A stretch of 64,000 bases of DNA from JANYHF01 sp031367715 (GTDB lineage Bacteria; Pseudomonadota; Alphaproteobacteria; Rhizobiales; Hyphomicrobiaceae): the NCBI GenBank assembly GCA_031367715.1, contig JANLQJ010000066.1:5602-69601 (forward strand), written 5' to 3'. Under the pieces are notes generated by a model, which had not been told where the DNA came from, searched no databases, and worked only from the letters and a program-made list of their open reading frames with translations. Below, one piece after another: positions 54,273 to 62,991 of the stretch. Made by a program: the position numbers and the translations under genes. Positions within the stretch are counted from its first letter, which is position 1. Each line of letters opens with the position of its first letter.

Positions 54273-54327
54273 TGACGCTACTACCGCCGATTCAGTGAAA
54301 CCCTGGAAATCCCTGGAGACAAGCCTC

Positions 54328-54552
54328 ATGACATTGACAAGGACCTCTGGCGTCGTGCTCGCCGCCACCGCTGCTGCCATGATCGTTTCGGGCCTGGCCG
54401 TTTACGCCCCGGCCGCCAGCGCCGCCGGCGCCTCGGTGCGCTGCTTCGGCGTCAATTCCTGCAAGGGGCCGAACAATTCCTGCAAGGGTCATGGGATCGT
54501 CGACCTACCCAGGGCAGCATGCCTGGCCAAGGGCGGCAAGATCGTCGGCTAA
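54328..54552 (+). CDS. bufA2: Bufferin-type periplasmic metallophore precursor (second copy)
   Basis: 74 residues from ATG 54328 (GGAGA site). Signal peptide 1-33 (VLAATAAAMIVSGLAVYAPA, cleavage after ASA). The mature part has four cysteines (39, 45, 52, 65), with FGVNSCKG and NSCKGHG units as in the first precursor. The two signal-peptide-coding stretches share near-identical DNA, showing a tandem duplication. It is directly upstream of the MNIO enzyme, so it is the likely co-transcribed substrate. An upstream in-frame ATG at 54256 lies inside the MITE and is not credible. Confidence 0.75.
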   Translation: MTLTRTSGVVLAATAAAMIVSGLAVYAPAASAAGASVRCFGVNSCKGPNNSCKGHGIVDLPRAACLAKGGKIVG

Positions 54553-54574
54553 ACGATTGTCTGATGCGTAATTT

Positions 54575-54606
54575 AAGACCGGTCGGCGGCGGCAGGCTGG
54601 TCTTTT
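54575..54606 (+). terminator. Weak hairpin and T-run between second precursor and bufB
   Basis: AAGACC (54575-54580) pairs with GGTCTT (54599-54604) around an 18-base loop, running into TTTT (54603-54606). The stem is only 6 bp, so this would act as an attenuator that reduces read-through into the enzyme genes rather than a full stop. Confidence 0.4.
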
Positions 54607-54642
54607 CGTGTTAAGCTGACGCAACCTGAATTGCGAGGCTCC

Positions 54643-55587
54643 ATGACCGCGATCGAACGCCCCAAGCCGAGTTCCGGCACGCCTGCCGCCGGACCCAACG
54701 CGCACGGCGCCGCTGCTTCCAAGCCGCCCTATCTCGGCTTCGGCCTCGGCCTCAGGGCGCAGCACTATCACGACATCCTGGACCGCGAGACAGCGCCGGA
54801 TATCGACTGGTTCGAAGCCATTTCCGAGAACTACATGATCGATGGTGGCCGCCCGCTCGCCGTGCTGGAGCGCATCGCCGAGCGCTGGCCAATCGTGCTG
54901 CATGGCGTGTCGTTGTCGATCGCCTCGACCGCCGAGCCGGACCTCGACTATCTCAAGCGCCTGAAAGCGCTCGCCGACCGCTTCCAGCCGCAATGGGTCT
55001 CCGACCACCTGTGCTGGACCGGCGTGCATGGCGTCAATCTGCACGACCTGCTGCCGATCCCCTACACCCTTGAAGCGCTCGATCATGTCTGCGCCCGCAT
55101 CGATCTGGTGCAGAGCCTTCTACAACGCCCGATCGGGATCGAGAATGTTTCGACCTATGTCGCCTTCCAGGGTTCGGAGATGACCGAGTGGGCGTTCATT
55201 GCCGAGATGGCCCGGCGCACCGGTTGCTGGCTGATCTTCGATGTCAACAATGTCTATGTCAGCTCGTTCAACCACGACTGGGACGCCAAGGCCTTCGTCG
55301 ATGGCATCCCGGCCGATCGCGTGATCCAGTTCCATCTGGCCGGACACGAGAACAACCTGACCCACATCATCGATACTCATGACCACGATGTAACACAGGA
55401 AGTGTGGGACCTTTATGCGCACGCCGTCGATCGCTTCGGCGCCGTCTCGACCATGATCGAGCGCGACGATCACATCCCGCCGCTTGCCGATCTGGTCAGC
55501 GAACTGAGCATTGCGCGCCGCATCGCCGCCGAGCGGCTGCCGGTATTGCGTGCTCCGACCCGGCGCTCGCGACCAGCCGCGGAGTAG
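54643..55587 (+). CDS. bufB: MNIO-family (DUF692) multinuclear iron oxidative enzyme BufB
   Basis: 314 residues from ATG 54643 (GAGG site). TIM-barrel DUF692 enzyme with the metal-ligand pattern of the family: Glu62 in AISENYM, His87 in VLHGVS, Asp121/His122 in SDHLCW, Glu167 in IENVS, Asp200/Asn202 in FDVNNVYV, His231 and His235 in FHLAGH and Glu273 in MIERDD. Such enzymes use an iron cluster and oxygen to convert Cys residues of precursor peptides to heterocycles (MbnB, BufB, HvfB). The two Cys-rich precursors upstream are its probable substrates. 4-bp gap to bufC. Confidence 0.88.
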   Translation: MTAIERPKPSSGTPAAGPNAHGAAASKPPYLGFGLGLRAQHYHDILDRETAPDIDWFEAISENYMIDGGRPLAVLERIAERWPIVLHGVSLSIASTAEPDLDYLKRLKALADRFQPQWVSDHLCWTGVHGVNLHDLLPIPYTLEALDHVCARIDLVQSLLQRPIGIENVSTYVAFQGSEMTEWAFIAEMARRTGCWLIFDVNNVYVSSFNHDWDAKAFVDGIPADRVIQFHLAGHENNLTHIIDTHDHDVTQEVWDLYAHAVDRFGAVSTMIERDDHIPPLADLVSELSIARRIAAERLPVLRAPTRRSRPAAE

Positions 55588-55591
55588 CCCT

Positions 55592-56431
55592 GTGGCAACC
55601 AAGACGCGATCCGGGTCGTCCGCCAAGTCACAGCAACCGGCCGCTCCGAAGCTGGCGGCGCTGCAGGAGATGTTCCAACGCGCCCTGCTGGAGGGTGACC
55701 CGGCGATTCTCGAGACCATCGTCAAGTCGTCCAAGGAGCAACGCGAGGTGCTGCTGGGCGTCTACGCCAACGCCTATGCCGGCCGGCTGATCGATGTGTT
55801 GAAAACCAATTTTGAGAAGGTCGCGACCCTGTTGGGCCAGGCCGAGATGGATCGGCTCGGCCGTGACTATGTGCGTGCGTATCCCTCGCCGTTTCGCAAT
55901 GCGCGCTGGTTTGGCAGCCACTGGCCCGAGTTCCTGGCCGGCGCACTGCCGCCGCCGCAGGCCCGGCTCTTGTCCGATCTCGCGACGCTTGAACGCGCGC
56001 TGAACGATGTGTTCGATGCAGCCGATGCCACCCCCTTGCAGATCGCCGACCTCGCGGTGCTGACGCCTGCCGACTGGCCGGGCGTGGTGTTTTCGCCCCT
56101 CACGGCGACCCGCCGCATCACCCTGTCCAGCAATGCTGCCGCTGTATGGCGCGCCCTCAATGCCGGTACTGCCACCCCTAGGGCCGAACTTTGCCACGAG
56201 CCGCAGCGCATCTTGACTTATCGCCACGATGGCAACGCTCATTTTCGCGAGTTAGGGTACGAAGAGGGTATGATGTGGGACGAGATGACCAAGGGCCTCA
56301 GCTTCTCGAGCCTGTGCGAGATGGTTTCCATGCAAGGCGGCGAGGACGGCGCCGCCGCACGCGCGGCCGGCTACCTGCAAAGCTGGATCACTGCGCAAAT
56401 GCTGGCCGGCCCAGAGGAAGGGCGCGACTAG
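55592..56431 (+). CDS. bufC: DUF2063-containing MNIO partner protein BufC
   Basis: 279 residues, GTG start at 55592 with GGAG spanning the bufB stop. The N-terminal DUF2063 domain (about 25-115) shows LAALQEMFQRALLEGD, LLGVYANAYAGRLIDVLKTNF and YVRAYPSPFRNARWFG; the C-terminal part is a winged-helix-like region. In known systems the DUF2063 partner docks the precursor onto the DUF692 enzyme. bufB and bufC are 4 bp apart. No DoxX-type bufD gene follows, unlike several described loci. Confidence 0.85.
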   Translation: MATKTRSGSSAKSQQPAAPKLAALQEMFQRALLEGDPAILETIVKSSKEQREVLLGVYANAYAGRLIDVLKTNFEKVATLLGQAEMDRLGRDYVRAYPSPFRNARWFGSHWPEFLAGALPPPQARLLSDLATLERALNDVFDAADATPLQIADLAVLTPADWPGVVFSPLTATRRITLSSNAAAVWRALNAGTATPRAELCHEPQRILTYRHDGNAHFRELGYEEGMMWDEMTKGLSFSSLCEMVSMQGGEDGAAARAAGYLQSWITAQMLAGPEEGRD

Positions 56432-56571
56432 CATTCGCCCTGATGGGTCACGTTAAGGTCTGATAGGCGACTTGCCAGCCACCACTATCGTTACCAACTC
56501 AATTCGAAGCCATATTAAAGTGCGGTTGACAAGGACTGGTCAATTCTTTCGCTGGCTGGTCTAACATACCG

Positions 56572-58083
56572 CTACGGCGTGACCTTCACCGCATCGGTAT
56601 CCGATGCCACATCCGTGCCGTCGTGGCGCACCGAAAAATCGCCTACCACTTCGATCTGCAGCCGCAGACTGTCGGTTCCCGGAACGATCCTGACCACCTT
56701 GGCGCTGGCCGGCGTCAGCCACACTTTCAAGCCCTTGGCCAAGGGCAGGCTCTGTTGACGCTGCAGCAACTCGATGGCCGCTGCGAGCTTGTCGCCGGCA
56801 TTGACGTCGACGGCGGCCTCCAAGCCTTCGACGAAACGGCCGTCGATCAGGAAGGGCAGCTCCTTTTGCCGCGCGTTCTGCTTGCCCGACGGTCCGAACG
56901 GTTCGCAACGGCTGAGCACGATCGAGGGGCTGCCGGGTTTCATCGCCGGACTGGCCAGATAGTAAGCGACGGCGTGGCCCTGCAGCCAGTTGCCGTTGGC
57001 CGGCAAGACGAGATGCACGCCAACGGCCAGACGCTTGCCAGACGGAAAGAAAGACACGGACGACACACTGGGGATGGCGGCAGGGGCGCTCCCGGTGGTG
57101 ACCGGCGGGGCCGGTACCGTGGGTAATTTCGTTGCGGTGCTGGCGATCAGCGCCTCATAGCTGACCTCGGCCGGCAGCACGATGCCGCCACCTGCCGGCT
57201 CCATGCCCGAGCCAAGCTGGATCAACGGCGAGGGCGGCAACGGCGCCGGCCGGTCGCCAACGAAGGTCTGCAGCCTGGCTGCGATCGCCATGCGCAATTC
57301 CGTCCCGGCAGCGTTCGATGCGAGGCCGCCAAAGCGCAGGCCTACCGGCGTTCCGCGCAGCCAGATTTGGCGATCCTGCGACAGGGCAACCGGATAGTGC
57401 AGATAGCGCCAGACCATTTCCACCCGCTGCCTGAGATCGGGCGGCACCAGGCCAGCTACCATCGCCGGGGTGACCCTCTGCAACCGCTGCGTCAGCAGCG
57501 GCTCGACATCGGCCTGCAGACTGGTCTCACCCCCCAACACCTTGATCTTGGCGCCTTGCGGCCAAGTGTAGCCCTGGCCGAGCTTGAGCGCCGGCTGCCA
57601 GCGCTCGTCCATGGTGAGCGCAAACGAGGCGGTAACACTCAAGGATCCCGAGATTGGGGTCGCCGAGCCCGCGCCGACCGGCTGCGCCGTCAACTCATAA
57701 CGAATTGGTATTTGAAGTTCGAGCCCTTGCACGGTGCCCGAAATCTTGGCCTCGCCGCCGCGGCTGATGCGGCCCCACAGGCGCACATCCAGGCAGACCT
57801 GTTTGCCGTTGGTGGTCTGACAGGCGGCCTTGGGCAACCGGCGCGCGATCTGGGCAATGTCGGTCGGCAGCAGGCGGACGATCTCGCCCTCGGTCTTGGT
57901 GATGTCGACGGGCGCCGAAACATAAATAGCAGCTGGCGCACTCTCGGCCGTCGCGGTATCGATGAGTTCGCCTGGCTTGGCCGTGACGTCGACGGGCCGG
58001 TCGCAACCTGCCAATGCTGCAGTCAGCACGACGGCCAACAGCACGGCCACAACGTCAAAGCGATTTGTATTGGTCAGCCGCAC
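56572..58083 (-). CDS. DUF4403-like lipoprotein
   Basis: 503 residues, GTG start 58083 directly after GGGGGAG. Signal peptide with lipobox LAGC (about 23-26). The rest is beta-rich with repeated strand-helix units and the fragments IWLRGTPVGLRFGGLASNAAGTELRMAIAARLQ-like (positions about 255-290), KGLKVWLTPASAK and RLQIEVVGDFSVR, which resemble DUF4403, a duplicated lipid-transfer-like (TULIP/BPI) family. Assignment is by pattern only. Probably a periplasmic lipid-binding protein. Downstream of, and opposite to, the buf locus. Confidence 0.6.
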   Translation of the reverse strand: MRLTNTNRFDVVAVLLAVVLTAALAGCDRPVDVTAKPGELIDTATAESAPAAIYVSAPVDITKTEGEIVRLLPTDIAQIARRLPKAACQTTNGKQVCLDVRLWGRISRGGEAKISGTVQGLELQIPIRYELTAQPVGAGSATPISGSLSVTASFALTMDERWQPALKLGQGYTWPQGAKIKVLGGETSLQADVEPLLTQRLQRVTPAMVAGLVPPDLRQRVEMVWRYLHYPVALSQDRQIWLRGTPVGLRFGGLASNAAGTELRMAIAARLQTFVGDRPAPLPPSPLIQLGSGMEPAGGGIVLPAEVSYEALIASTATKLPTVPAPPVTTGSAPAAIPSVSSVSFFPSGKRLAVGVHLVLPANGNWLQGHAVAYYLASPAMKPGSPSIVLSRCEPFGPSGKQNARQKELPFLIDGRFVEGLEAAVDVNAGDKLAAAIELLQRQQSLPLAKGLKVWLTPASAKVVRIVPGTDSLRLQIEVVGDFSVRHDGTDVASDTDAVKVTP

Positions 58084-58311
58084 GCCTTTACTCCCCCGGA
58101 AATTCAGCCCCGCCGGGTGACACAACGAAAACCGACCGCCCGCAACAAAGCCCTGCAACCGTCGTAACCAGGAAGCATGAACGGGCCTCTATAGTTAGCT
58201 CGGGTTCTTCACTGCACGGCACAATGGTCTGGTAGGCAATGACTTTAGCGTCCAAGGTCGGTTCGAGCAATGACGAATTTATTTAAATGCTCACTACGGA
58301 CCTTCCCGCAG

Positions 58312-59628
58312 TCAGCCGGCGGTGCCCGAGATCAAGCTCGTGATCAACCAGATATTCAGTCCGCTGATCAGCACCGCGATGGCCGCCGCCAACGTGGTCA
58401 GCCACAGCGGCGCCACCAGATCGCCCATGCGTCGGCGGCTGGCGGTGAACATGACGAGTGGGATCATCGCAAATGGTAGCTGCAGGCTGAGAATGACCTG
58501 GCTGAGGATCAATAGGCGACCGATCGCCGCCTCGCCCATCACGAGCACCGTGAACACTGCCGGCACGATGGCGATCATCCGCGTCACCAGCCGCCGCAGC
58601 CAGTTCGGCAGGCGGATGTTGAGAAAGCCCTCCATCACGATCTGCCCCGACAAGGTGGCGGTAATGGTCGAGTTGAAGCCGCAGGCCAGCAGCGCGACAG
58701 CAAACATGGTGGCGGCCAGCGGTGCCCCCAGCAGCGGCGCGATCAGCCGGTAGGCGTCCGGCAGCTCGGTCACCGCGCGCTGCTCATGGGCATGGAAGGC
58801 CGCCGCCGCGACGATGATGATGGACAGATTGATAACCATCGCGAAGCTGAGCGCGATCACCGTATCGAGAGTGACAAATTGCATCGAACGCCGCCGCTGT
58901 TCGGGTCCCACGCCCAGATCGCGCGTAGTTTGCGGCAGACTGGAATGCAAGTAGAGATTGTGCGGCATGACGGTGGCGCCGATCATGCCGATGGCGAGAT
59001 AGAGCGCGGTTGGGTTCGCCAGCACGGGACCTGGAATGAGACCGGCTGCGACCTCGCCCCAATTGGGGCGTGCCAGCAGCACCTGCCCGAAAAAACACGC
59101 CGCGATCAAGATCAGCAGCGCCATGACGAAGGCTTCGATCCAGCGAAAGCCCAACCGCTGCAGCGCCAGGATGAGGAACACATCTGCCGCAGTCAGCAGC
59201 GTGCCGATACCGATCGGGATGCCAAACAGCAGATTGAGGCCGATGGCGGTGCCGATCACTTCGGCAAGGTCGGTGGCGCAGATAGCAAGTTCGGCCAACA
59301 CCCACAAGAAAAGCGAGAGTGGCAGCGGCAGCGCCTCGCGGCACATTTCGGCGAGGTCGCGGTTGCTGGCGATGCCAAGGCGCGCCGCCAGCGATTGCAT
59401 GACGATGGCCATCAGGCTGGAAAACAGCGCCACGAACAGAAGCTGATAGCCGAAAGTCGAGCCGCCGGCGATCGAGGTGGCCCAGTTGCCGGGATCCATA
59501 TAGCCGGTGGCTACCAGATAGCCGGGGCCCGTAAACACCAGGAACTGGCGCCAGAAACCGCGTGGCTGGCCACCGGTGTTGGGTGGTGCACCGCCGAGGA
59601 CCGCTTCTGCCGTGCCAACTTTCGCCAC
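58312..59628 (-). CDS. mntH: Nramp family divalent metal transporter (MntH-like)
   Basis: 438 residues, GTG start 59628 with AAAAGG. Eleven predicted spans. Metal-binding residues of Nramp are intact: DPGNW in span 1 (Asp45, Asn48) and MPHNLYLH in span 6 (the metal-coordinating Met and structural His/Asn), so a proton-coupled Mn2+/Fe2+ importer is expected rather than a Mg-type variant. A longer frame to 59733 lacks a ribosome site. Upstream 59653-59670 is a weak palindrome that could be a metalloregulator site. Confidence 0.9.
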   Translation of the reverse strand: MAKVGTAEAVLGGAPPNTGGQPRGFWRQFLVFTGPGYLVATGYMDPGNWATSIAGGSTFGYQLLFVALFSSLMAIVMQSLAARLGIASNRDLAEMCREALPLPLSLFLWVLAELAICATDLAEVIGTAIGLNLLFGIPIGIGTLLTAADVFLILALQRLGFRWIEAFVMALLILIAACFFGQVLLARPNWGEVAAGLIPGPVLANPTALYLAIGMIGATVMPHNLYLHSSLPQTTRDLGVGPEQRRRSMQFVTLDTVIALSFAMVINLSIIIVAAAAFHAHEQRAVTELPDAYRLIAPLLGAPLAATMFAVALLACGFNSTITATLSGQIVMEGFLNIRLPNWLRRLVTRMIAIVPAVFTVLVMGEAAIGRLLILSQVILSLQLPFAMIPLVMFTASRRRMGDLVAPLWLTTLAAAIAVLISGLNIWLITSLISGTAG

Positions 59629-59652
59629 GTCCAACCTTTTCGCGCTATTCCG

Positions 59653-59670
59653 ACTGCACTCAATTACAGT
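59653..59670. promoter_or_regulatory. Candidate metalloregulator (Fur/Mur/MntR-like) operator before mntH
   Basis: ACTGCACTCAATTACAGT is an imperfect 18-bp inverted repeat with outer ACTG/CAGT, located 25-42 bp upstream of the mntH start. Position suits repression, but only about six of nine arm positions match and it does not fit a single known Fur-family consensus. Low confidence. Confidence 0.25.
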
Positions 59671-59819
59671 ATCTGGCGTGAGGTCAAGCACAACGCAAGC
59701 CGACGCGGCGTTGGATGGCGACCGCAATCTCAATTCGGCTTGGCAATTTCTTTGCTCGACAAAGCACGTGCGATGCCGAATTAAGTGTTGTGTCCCCGCT
59801 CAGAAAGCCCGCCCACCGC

Positions 59820-60404
59820 ATGTCCCTACCGCCGATCTATTTCCTGCGCCATGGCGAAACCGATTGGAACGCCGCTGGAAAGCTGCAGGGCCGGATCGAT
59901 ATTCCGCTGAACGCCAAGGGGCGCCAGCAGGCCAGGCGCAATGGCGGCATGTTGGCCGAGCTGATCGAAGTGCCAGCTTCCATGCATTATGTGGCCAGCC
60001 CGCTGTTGCGCGCCAGCCAGACCATGCAGATAGCCCGCGACTGCCTGAAGCTGCCAGAGAATGGCTACGACGTCGACGACCGGTTGCTGGAGATCAGCTT
60101 TGGCCGCTGGGAGGGCAAGCTGTGGTCCGACATCAAGCGCGACGACGCCCAGGCCTACAAGGCACGCAGCGCCGATGCCTTCGACCATCGAGTTCCCGGC
60201 GGCGAGAGCTATGCCATGGTGATGGCACGCGTCGTGTCCTGGTTGCAGGACGTGACCAAACCCACGGTCGTGGTAGCCCATGGCGGCATCATGCGCTGTC
60301 TGCGTGGCCACGTGCTTGGCCTGCCGTCTGCGGCCATCCTGCAGCTGGAGATTCCGCAGGATAAGGTAATGCTGATCAATGGCGGGGCAGTGCGGTTGCT
60401 GTGA
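59820..60404 (+). CDS. Histidine phosphatase family protein (phosphoglycerate mutase-like)
   Basis: 194 residues from ATG 59820. Phosphoacceptor RHGETDWN motif (10-17), second Arg in ASPLLRASQTM and catalytic His in VVAHGGIMRCL. Likely a small-molecule phosphatase; position just upstream of aroC is common in the order but the substrate is unknown. A longer frame from 59715 overlaps the divergent mntH promoter and is not supported. Confidence 0.88.
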   Translation: MSLPPIYFLRHGETDWNAAGKLQGRIDIPLNAKGRQQARRNGGMLAELIEVPASMHYVASPLLRASQTMQIARDCLKLPENGYDVDDRLLEISFGRWEGKLWSDIKRDDAQAYKARSADAFDHRVPGGESYAMVMARVVSWLQDVTKPTVVVAHGGIMRCLRGHVLGLPSAAILQLEIPQDKVMLINGGAVRLL

Positions 60405-60467
60405 CGGGTCAATATCGGCTATGCAATTGACCCAATATCACCGCACGCGCGCGGCGAACGGAACCCT

Positions 60468-61556
60468 ATGTCGCACAACACCTTCGGTCATCTGTTCCGG
60501 CTCACCACCTGGGGCGAAAGCCACGGGGCGGCAATCGGCTGCGTGGTCGATGGCTGCCCGCCTGGGCTGGCGCTGACCGAGGCTGACATCCAACCCTATC
60601 TCGACAAGCGCCGGCCGGGGCAGTCGCGCTTTACCACACAGCGCCAGGAACCCGACACGGTGCGCATCATGTCGGGCGTGTTCGCTTCGCCCGGCAAAGC
60701 GCAGCTGACCACTGGCGCGCCGATTTCGCTGCAGATCGAGAATGTCGATCAGCGCTCAAAGGACTATGGCGAGATCGCCAGCAAGTTCCGCCCCGGCCAT
60801 GCCGACTACACCTATCAGGCCAAATACGGCCTGCGCGACTATCGCGGCGGCGGGCGGTCGTCCGCGCGCGAAACGGCGACGCGGGTGGCGGCTGGCGCCA
60901 TCGCGCGAAAAGTGCTGGCGGGCGTCACTATCCGCGGCGCGCTGGTGCAGATGGGGCCGCATATGATCGAGCGCGCCAATTGGGATTGGGCTGAGGTCGA
61001 CAACAATCCGTTCTTCTCGCCAGACGCCAAGTCGGTCGCGCAGTGGACGGAGTTTCTCGACGCGACCCGAAAAAGCGGATCGTCCACCGGCGCCATCATT
61101 GAGGTGGTGGCCGAGGGGGCGCCGGCCGGCTGGGGCGCGCCGCTGTACGGAAAGCTCGACCAGGATCTGGCCGGCGCCATGATGAGCATCAACGCCGTCA
61201 AGGGGGTCGAGATCGGCGACGGATTTGCCGCCGCCATGCTGTCGGGCGAGGACAACGCCGACGAGATGCGGGCGGGCAAGGACGGCAAGCCGCTGTTCCT
61301 GTCCAACCATGCCGGCGGCATTCTTGGAGGTATTTCCAGCGGGCAACCGATTGTCTGCCGTTTCGCAGTCAAGCCGACGTCGTCGATCCTGTCGCCGCGC
61401 CGCACCATCGATGTCGATGGCAACGACACCGATATCCTCACCAAAGGCCGGCATGATCCGTGCGTCGGCATCCGCGCCGTGCCGGTGGGCGAGGCCATGA
61501 TGGCGCTGGTGCTGGCCGACCATATGCTTCGCCATCGGGCCCAGAACAGTGCCTGA
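60468..61556 (+). CDS. aroC: Chorismate synthase
   Basis: 362 residues. Last step of the shikimate pathway: EPSP to chorismate with reduced FMN. Signatures: GESHGAAIGCVVDGCPPG (about 16-33), DKRRPGQSRFTTQR, the YRGGGRSSARETATRVAAG block and HDPCVGIRAVPVGEAMMALVLADH near the end, all canonical. Its last 8 bp overlap the sirtuin start, so the two are translationally coupled. Confidence 0.96.
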   Translation: MSHNTFGHLFRLTTWGESHGAAIGCVVDGCPPGLALTEADIQPYLDKRRPGQSRFTTQRQEPDTVRIMSGVFASPGKAQLTTGAPISLQIENVDQRSKDYGEIASKFRPGHADYTYQAKYGLRDYRGGGRSSARETATRVAAGAIARKVLAGVTIRGALVQMGPHMIERANWDWAEVDNNPFFSPDAKSVAQWTEFLDATRKSGSSTGAIIEVVAEGAPAGWGAPLYGKLDQDLAGAMMSINAVKGVEIGDGFAAAMLSGEDNADEMRAGKDGKPLFLSNHAGGILGGISSGQPIVCRFAVKPTSSILSPRRTIDVDGNDTDILTKGRHDPCVGIRAVPVGEAMMALVLADHMLRHRAQNSA

Positions 61557-62250
61557 AGTGCACAACATCGTGATCCTGACCGGCTCGGGCATTTCGGCCG
61601 AGAGCGGTATCTCGACTTTCCGCGACAAGGGCGGCATCTGGTCGAAGTATCGCGTCGAGGACGTGGCGACACCCGAGGCGTTCAAGCGCGATCCGGCGTT
61701 GGTGCATGATTTCTACAACATGCGTCGGCGCCTGCATCACACCGTGGCGCCCAACCCCGCGCATTTGGCGCTGGCCCAGCTGGAGCGCGCCTTTGCCGGC
61801 GACCTGCTGGTGGTGACGCAGAATGTCGACCAGCTGCATGAACTGGCCGGGACGCGCAACTTGATCCACATGCATGGCGAGGTATTCAGGGCCTGGTGCC
61901 TGGCCTGCGACCGGCGCTGCGATTTGCGCCACGACCTGAACCTGGAGACGGTCTGCCCGGCCTGCCTGCAAGCGGGCCTGATGCGGCCCGACGTGGTCTG
62001 GTTCGGCGAGACGCCCTATCAACTCGATGTCATCGGCGAGGCGCTGGCGAGTTCGGATCTGTTCATCTCGATTGGCACCAGCGGCACGGTCTATCCGGCG
62101 TCCGGATTTGTCGGCATGGCGAAACGTCTCGGCGTGCGCACGGTCGAACTCAACCTGGAACCGTCGCAGGGAGCATCGCTGTTCGACGAGGCGGTGCACG
62201 GTCCGGCCGGAATTATTGTTCCCGAGTATGTCGCAAAGCTTTTGGCGTAG
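61549..62250 (+). CDS. cobB: Class III sirtuin, NAD-dependent protein deacylase (CobB type)
   Basis: 233 residues, GTG start 61549 overlapping aroC. NAD motif LTGSGISAESGISTFRD (10-26), QNVDQLHE, catalytic His109 in HMHGE, and a zinc site C117-x2-C120, C136-x2-C139. Tyr56 and Arg59 (FYNMRR) are the pair that favours succinyl/malonyl-lysine removal in CobB and SIRT5. Regulates metabolic enzymes by deacylation. The stop codon lies in a short GTAGGG/CCCTAC palindrome (62248-62273). Confidence 0.92.
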   Translation: MPEVHNIVILTGSGISAESGISTFRDKGGIWSKYRVEDVATPEAFKRDPALVHDFYNMRRRLHHTVAPNPAHLALAQLERAFAGDLLVVTQNVDQLHELAGTRNLIHMHGEVFRAWCLACDRRCDLRHDLNLETVCPACLQAGLMRPDVVWFGETPYQLDVIGEALASSDLFISIGTSGTVYPASGFVGMAKRLGVRTVELNLEPSQGASLFDEAVHGPAGIIVPEYVAKLLA

Positions 62251-62294
62251 GGGCAGGCGCAGCCCGACCCTACACGATCGGCAGCTTGCCCACC

Positions 62295-62978
62295 CTACCG
62301 CGCGCCACGAAAGCTGATCTCTGCCTGGCCGGCTTGCGCCGCCGGCGCCGGTTGGCCGGCAACCGCCGAGGTCGGGAAACGGCCAGCAGTGAAGCTCGCC
62401 GCCGCCCGCCGCTCGCCGTCATGGCCGCCCTGTTGGAACAGCTTGATGCCGGTCCAGGCCAGGCCACTGTCGGGAAACTCCTCGACGGCGCGCAGATAGG
62501 TGCGCACCGCGTCTTCGCCGCGATCCTGCCAGAGGTCGCAATAGGCAAGGTTAAGCAGGCCCATCTCGCGATAGCTGCATTTGCTGGTCGAGAGCAGGAA
62601 AATGTAGCGCATCTCGTCCAGCCAGCGGTGGCGGTGGAAGAACTCATAGCTCTTCTGGAACTCGGCGATCGCCAACTCCAACCGCCCCTCGCGGGCATAA
62701 TGCATGCCGCGCCGATGATGCGAGGTCAGGAACAGCCGGATGATGATGGCCATGATCAGGTAAGCCGAGGTGGCAGCCAGGATCGGCTTGGTGACACCGA
62801 AATAGGTCGCCGCGCCAATGAAGATGGCGATGATCAGCAGCTGCAGGAACAGCGAGACCCAGGCGATCTGGTGGATGACCGGCATCGGCGGGCGATGCGG
62901 CTCGGTGGCCGGCTCGGGTGCCATCCGACCAGCCGCGGCGCGGCCGCTGGCGCTGTCACGTCCGTTGCTGATACTCAT
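62295..62978 (-). CDS. Hypothetical two-span membrane protein with TPR-like region
   Basis: 227 residues. A polar N-terminus is followed by two hydrophobic spans (about 40-60 and 67-85), then helical pairs GRLELAIAEFQKSYEFFHRH and LLNLAYCDLWQDRGEDAVRTYLRAVEEFPDSGLAW that look like tetratricopeptide repeats. The tail is Ala/Gly-rich. No named family recognised. Convergent with the sirtuin gene, 14 bp downstream of moaB on the same strand. Confidence 0.7.
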   Translation of the reverse strand: MSISNGRDSASGRAAAGRMAPEPATEPHRPPMPVIHQIAWVSLFLQLLIIAIFIGAATYFGVTKPILAATSAYLIMAIIIRLFLTSHHRRGMHYAREGRLELAIAEFQKSYEFFHRHRWLDEMRYIFLLSTSKCSYREMGLLNLAYCDLWQDRGEDAVRTYLRAVEEFPDSGLAWTGIKLFQQGGHDGERRAAASFTAGRFPTSAVAGQPAPAAQAGQAEISFRGAR

Positions 62979-62991
62979 GGACTACTCCCGG

